Below are positions 5,900 to 8,323 of a stretch of DNA of 8,323 bases, in pieces. Each line of letters starts with the position of its first letter. Position 1 is the first letter of the stretch. A program made the position numbers and the translations under genes. The DNA lies in the NCBI GenBank assembly GCA_945871455.1, contig CAMBXJ010000175.1, positions 1 to 8,323 of the forward strand, written 5' to 3'. The DNA comes from Asaia bogorensis (GTDB taxonomy: Bacteria; Pseudomonadota; Alphaproteobacteria; Acetobacterales; Acetobacteraceae). The notes under the pieces are model-generated. The model saw only the letters and a list, made by a program, of their open reading frames with translations. It was not told the origin of the DNA and ran no database searches.

Positions 5900-7677
5900 C
5901 GGACGGGCGGGGGATGCGGCGTGGCCCGGGGCGGACGGGCGAACACGATCCGGGGCGCGTATCCGGACGGCGGCCGATCGATCGGTTTGCCGAACCGCTG
6001 GACGGCCTGGCGGCCCAATTGTTCGAGGATCGCGGCGCCGGTCTGCTGGTGGTCGATCCCGCCGGCCTGATCGTGCGGGCGAACGCGACCCTGCGCGGCA
6101 TGACGGCCGAACCATCCGACACCAATGTTGGCCGCTCGGTCGCCAGCCTGTTCGTCACCACGCAACAGGATAAGCTGCGCCATTTGATCCTGGCCGGATC
6201 GCGCGGCGACACTCTCGCCACCGCCGAACGGTTGCATCTTCGCGGCCAGGATGGCGCCGCCGAGCGCATCGTGACAATGTCGATGACGCCGTTGCCCGGG
6301 AAGGATGGCGCCATCGACGGCCTGCTGCTGCGCATCACCGACATCGCCGGCGAGGTTCGGCTGGAATCCGAGATAGCCGAAGGCCGCAAGATGCAGGCGA
6401 TCGGCCAGATGGCTGGTGGAATCGCGCATGATTTCAACAACCTGCTTTCAACGATTCTGGCCGCCACCGACAGCATCCTGACCCGCGCCAATGGGGATGC
6501 GGCCAAAGGGGATGCGGTCAAAGGGGCTGCAGCGGGTGGGGTTGCAGCCGGTGGGGTTGCAGCCGGTGTGGACGCGGACACCCTGGATGACGCGCGCCAT
6601 GTGCGGCTGGCCGCCGAACGCGGCGCCGCCCTGGTGCAACGGCTGCTCGCCTTCAGCCGACGCCAACCCATGCGCCCCCGTCCGGTCGCCGTTAACACCG
6701 CCATCACCGACCTCTCATCGCTCCTCCGTCGCCTTCTCGGCGCCCCCATCGCGTTGCATCTTGCCCTGGAGGAGCCTGGACGCACGGTGTCGGCCGACCC
6801 GACGCAACTCGATCAGGTGCTGGTCAACCTCGCGGCAAATGCGCGGGACGCGATGCCCGACGGCGGCAAACTCACGATCCGGACGGGCCATCGCGCGATC
6901 TATCAGCCCGAAACCATCGGCGGGGAGACCGTGCCGGCCGGCCGTTACGTGCTGATCAGTGTCGAGGACACCGGCGCCGGCATCCCGCCCGATATCCTGC
7001 CCCGCATCTTCGAGCCGTTCTTTACCACCCGGCCACTGACCGGCGGCACCGGCCTGGGCCTGTCCACCGTGCTGGGGATCGTCCGCCAATCCGGCGGTTT
7101 CCTGCAGGTGGACACCGCGCCCGGGCAAGGCACGATTTTCCGGATCGTCCTGCCCCGCTCCGACGACGCCGCGCCCATTGACGCAGGCCCGCCGCAACCG
7201 GCCGCCAAGGATGCCGCCGCGAACCAGTCGAACCGCACTGACAAACAAGGATTCACCACGCTGGGCAGGACCCCGTTGGGCACGGTCCTGCTGGTCGATG
7301 ATGAGGAACCCTTGCGGCGCCTGGTCGAACGCGCGCTCCGCCGGGACGGCTGGAACGTGATTGCGGCGGGGTCCGGAGAGGACGCCCTGGCCGCACTGGC
7401 CTCCGCCCCCGAGACCCGGATCGCGATCGTGGTGTCCGACGTCGTCATGCCCGGCATGGACGGCTCGGCCCTGATCGGCTGCCTGCGTGAACTTTGGCCC
7501 GATCTGCCCGCGATCCTCGTTTCGGGCTATGCCGAATCGATGCTTCGGGGCGATGCTGTCCCCGAACATGTGTCGTTCCTACCGAAACCGTATGAGATGA
7601 AGGAGTTGCTGGCGCTGGTCAGTGCGTCCGGGACCGATCACGGGCGACAAAAGCCGGCCGATGGCCGCTTTGCCTGA
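5896..7677 (+). CDS. cckA: CckA-type hybrid sensor histidine kinase, lacking transmembrane segments
   Basis: Protein of 593 residues. Order: an Arg/Gly-rich disordered N-terminus (1-35); one PAS domain (about 39-150); a DHp domain with the H-box 'GQMAGGIAHDFNNLL', phosphorylated His at H178; a HATPase domain with N311 (NLAANARDAM), G1 DTGAGI (358-363), FEPFFTTR and G2 GTGLGLS (384-390); and a C-terminal receiver with D468/D469, phospho-acceptor D515 in SDVVMPGMDG, S543 and K564. The AGGIAHDFNNLL box and kinase-receiver layout are those of CckA, which through ChpT phosphorylates CtrA and CpdR. Position directly after flhB also fits cckA in this group. Oddities: no membrane helices and only one PAS, whereas Caulobacter CckA is larger and membrane-anchored; and an Ala/Gly insertion (200-224) between the DHp helices. 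The start is GTG overlapping the flhB stop; ATG at 5914 is an alternative. Confidence 0.85.
   Translation: MTDGRGMRRGPGRTGEHDPGRVSGRRPIDRFAEPLDGLAAQLFEDRGAGLLVVDPAGLIVRANATLRGMTAEPSDTNVGRSVASLFVTTQQDKLRHLILAGSRGDTLATAERLHLRGQDGAAERIVTMSMTPLPGKDGAIDGLLLRITDIAGEVRLESEIAEGRKMQAIGQMAGGIAHDFNNLLSTILAATDSILTRANGDAAKGDAVKGAAAGGVAAGGVAAGVDADTLDDARHVRLAAERGAALVQRLLAFSRRQPMRPRPVAVNTAITDLSSLLRRLLGAPIALHLALEEPGRTVSADPTQLDQVLVNLAANARDAMPDGGKLTIRTGHRAIYQPETIGGETVPAGRYVLISVEDTGAGIPPDILPRIFEPFFTTRPLTGGTGLGLSTVLGIVRQSGGFLQVDTAPGQGTIFRIVLPRSDDAAPIDAGPPQPAAKDAAANQSNRTDKQGFTTLGRTPLGTVLLVDDEEPLRRLVERALRRDGWNVIAAGSGEDALAALASAPETRIAIVVSDVVMPGMDGSALIGCLRELWPDLPAILVSGYAESMLRGDAVPEHVSFLPKPYEMKELLALVSASGTDHGRQKPADGRFA
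6493..6567 (+). repeat. Five-copy 15-bp in-frame tandem repeat within the kinase gene
   Basis: Units start at 6493, 6508, 6523, 6538 and 6553. Units 1 and 2 (GGGGATGCGGCCAAA type) differ by one base; units 4 and 5 (GGGGTTGCAGCCGGT) are identical; unit 3 is intermediate. They encode GDAAK, GDAVK, GAAAG, GVAAG and GVAAG (residues 200-224), between the two helices of the DHp domain. Near-identical neighbours suggest growth by slippage or unequal recombination without frame loss. Confidence 0.9.
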
Positions 7678-7747
7678 TTTGATCCGGGGCGCGATGCGGG
7701 CGAACAGGGCGCAACAGCGCGACGGGTCGGTTGCCGGGCGGTATTAT

Positions 7748-7762
7748 GTTCTCAGTTGGTTC
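7748..7762 (+). promoter_or_regulatory. LexA/SOS box 1 upstream of recA
   Basis: GTTC-TCAGTTG-GTTC, an exact match to the alphaproteobacterial LexA consensus GTTC-N7-GTTC. It directly abuts a TTGACC -35 element (7763-7768). LexA binding here would repress recA until DNA damage. Confidence 0.8.
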
Positions 7763-7791
7763 TTGACCGGCCGAACGAATCCGAACATAGA
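7763..7791 (+). promoter_or_regulatory. Probable recA promoter
   Basis: TTGACC (7763-7768, five of six to TTGACA), a 17-base spacer, and CATAGA (7786-7791) as a weak -10. The two LexA boxes abut the -35 and overlap the -10, which supports this placement. It implies a recA leader of roughly 155 bases. A second, weaker candidate lies around TTGCTT (7856) and GATACA (7880). Confidence 0.55.
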
Positions 7792-7797
7792 TAGAAC
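7783..7797 (-). promoter_or_regulatory. LexA/SOS box 2 upstream of recA, opposite orientation
   Basis: GAAC-ATAGATA-GAAC on the plus strand, that is GTTC-N7-GTTC on the minus strand. It overlaps the proposed -10 of the recA promoter and starts 35 bases after the start of box 1. The next GTTC (7803-7806) also makes a GAAC-N5-GTTC palindrome with its right half, probably by chance. Confidence 0.75.
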
Positions 7798-7952
7798 AAC
7801 AAGTTCGTCACGCTGAATGCCCCCCGAGTCGGGCAAGATTGCTGGTCGCGAAAGTTTGCTTGCGCCCCCTTGGAGGCATGATACACTTTTTACGAGCGTG
7901 TCGTTTGGAATATTCGACATGAGGTTGCAATACAGGATCGAGGGTAGCTCCG

Positions 7953-8323
7953 ATGGAAAAAAACAAGGCGCTCGACGCCGCCATGGCACAGATCGAGCGG
8001 GCTTTCGGCAAAGGTTCGATCATGCGCATGGGCGCACGCTCCGGCGATGAGCAGATCGAGGTCATTTCCTCCGGTTCGCTCGGCCTTGACCTGGCCCTCG
8101 GCATCGGCGGCCTGCCGCGTGGACGCATCGTCGAAATCTACGGTCCGGAAAGCTCCGGCAAGACCACCCTCGCCCTGCACGCCATCGCCGAAGCGCAGAA
8201 GCTGGGCGGCACCTGCGCGTTCATCGACGCTGAACACGCGCTGGACCCGACCTATGCCCGCAAGCTGGGCGTCGATGTCGATAACCTGCTGATCAGCCAG
8301 CCCGATGCCGGCGAACAGGCGCT
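7953..8323 (+). CDS. recA: Recombinase A, 5' fragment
   Basis: The first 123 codons are present; the gene continues past the right edge. The N-terminus '[20 protein letters not shown]' is the classical RecA opening. Walker A GPESSGKT is at 64-71 (K70, T71), and '[10 protein letters not shown]' follows with E94 at the position of the catalytic glutamate of E. coli RecA. RecA forms ATP-dependent filaments on single-stranded DNA, drives homologous strand exchange and triggers LexA self-cleavage. The ATG at 7953 has a GAGGG Shine-Dalgarno (7940-7944) eight bases upstream. Two LexA boxes lie about 155-205 bases upstream, as expected for an SOS-controlled gene. Confidence 0.97.
   Translation, partial: MEKNKALDAAMAQIERAFGKGSIMRMGARSGDEQIEVISSGSLGLDLALGIGGLPRGRIVEIYGPESSGKTTLALHAIAEAQKLGGTCAFIDAEHALDPTYARKLGVDVDNLLISQPDAGEQA

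Noticed and set aside
4682..6115. Minus-strand open frame of 477 codons opposite flhB
   Set aside because: Gln/His/Arg-rich translation with no family resemblance; entirely antisense to flhB with its complete NPTH domain.
7773..7786. GAAC-N6-GAAC between the two LexA boxes
   Set aside because: The spacing is six, not the seven required by the alphaproteobacterial LexA consensus.
7817..8050. Plus-strand 77-codon open frame running into recA out of frame
   Set aside because: It overlaps the recA leader and start in another frame, with no recognisable product; it could only be considered as a leader peptide with additional evidence.

Overview
The window is GC-rich, gene-dense chromosomal DNA from an alphaproteobacterium, most likely of the Rhodospirillales/Acetobacteraceae type. 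This rests on the flgB-flgC-fliE-fliQ-fliR-flhB order running directly into a CckA-type hybrid kinase and then recA, on an fdsGB-type NAD-linked formate dehydrogenase, and on alphaproteobacterial LexA boxes (GTTC-N7-GTTC). The taxon is inferred from gene content only.

Left part, minus strand (1-562): the 5' end of fdsB and the complete fdsG, overlapping as GTGA. They encode subunits of a cytoplasmic NAD-dependent formate dehydrogenase. A LysR-type operator-like palindrome and a possible promoter lie 80-110 bases upstream of fdsG. The rest of the 563-958 spacer holds a long imperfect inverted repeat (748-874) flanked by two diverged 43-base direct repeats.

Centre-left, minus strand (959-2326): a small unrecognised gene, then fliO and fliP (ATGA overlap), parts of the flagellar type III export gate. 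Facing them on the plus strand is flgB-flgC-fliE-fliQ-[119-base inverted repeat]-fliR-flhB-cckA (2411-7677). It encodes proximal rod proteins, the MS-ring/rod adaptor, the remaining export-gate proteins and the substrate-switch protein FlhB. The kinase start codon overlaps the flhB stop (GTGA). The divergent spacer between the two flagellar units contains a near-consensus CtrA box, which fits because CckA is the kinase that feeds CtrA in alphaproteobacteria.

Right end (7678-8323): a promoter region with two oppositely oriented LexA/SOS boxes straddling a TTGACC promoter, followed by the 5' third of recA, cut by the window edge.

Most of the content is ordinary core flagellar, regulatory and repair genes; I see no wholly new system. 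The points most worth a second look are the kinase, which lacks the membrane-anchored N-terminus of classical CckA and carries a five-copy 15-bp in-frame repeat in the hairpin loop of its dimerisation domain; the paired SOS boxes; the CtrA box; and the two long inverted-repeat elements.
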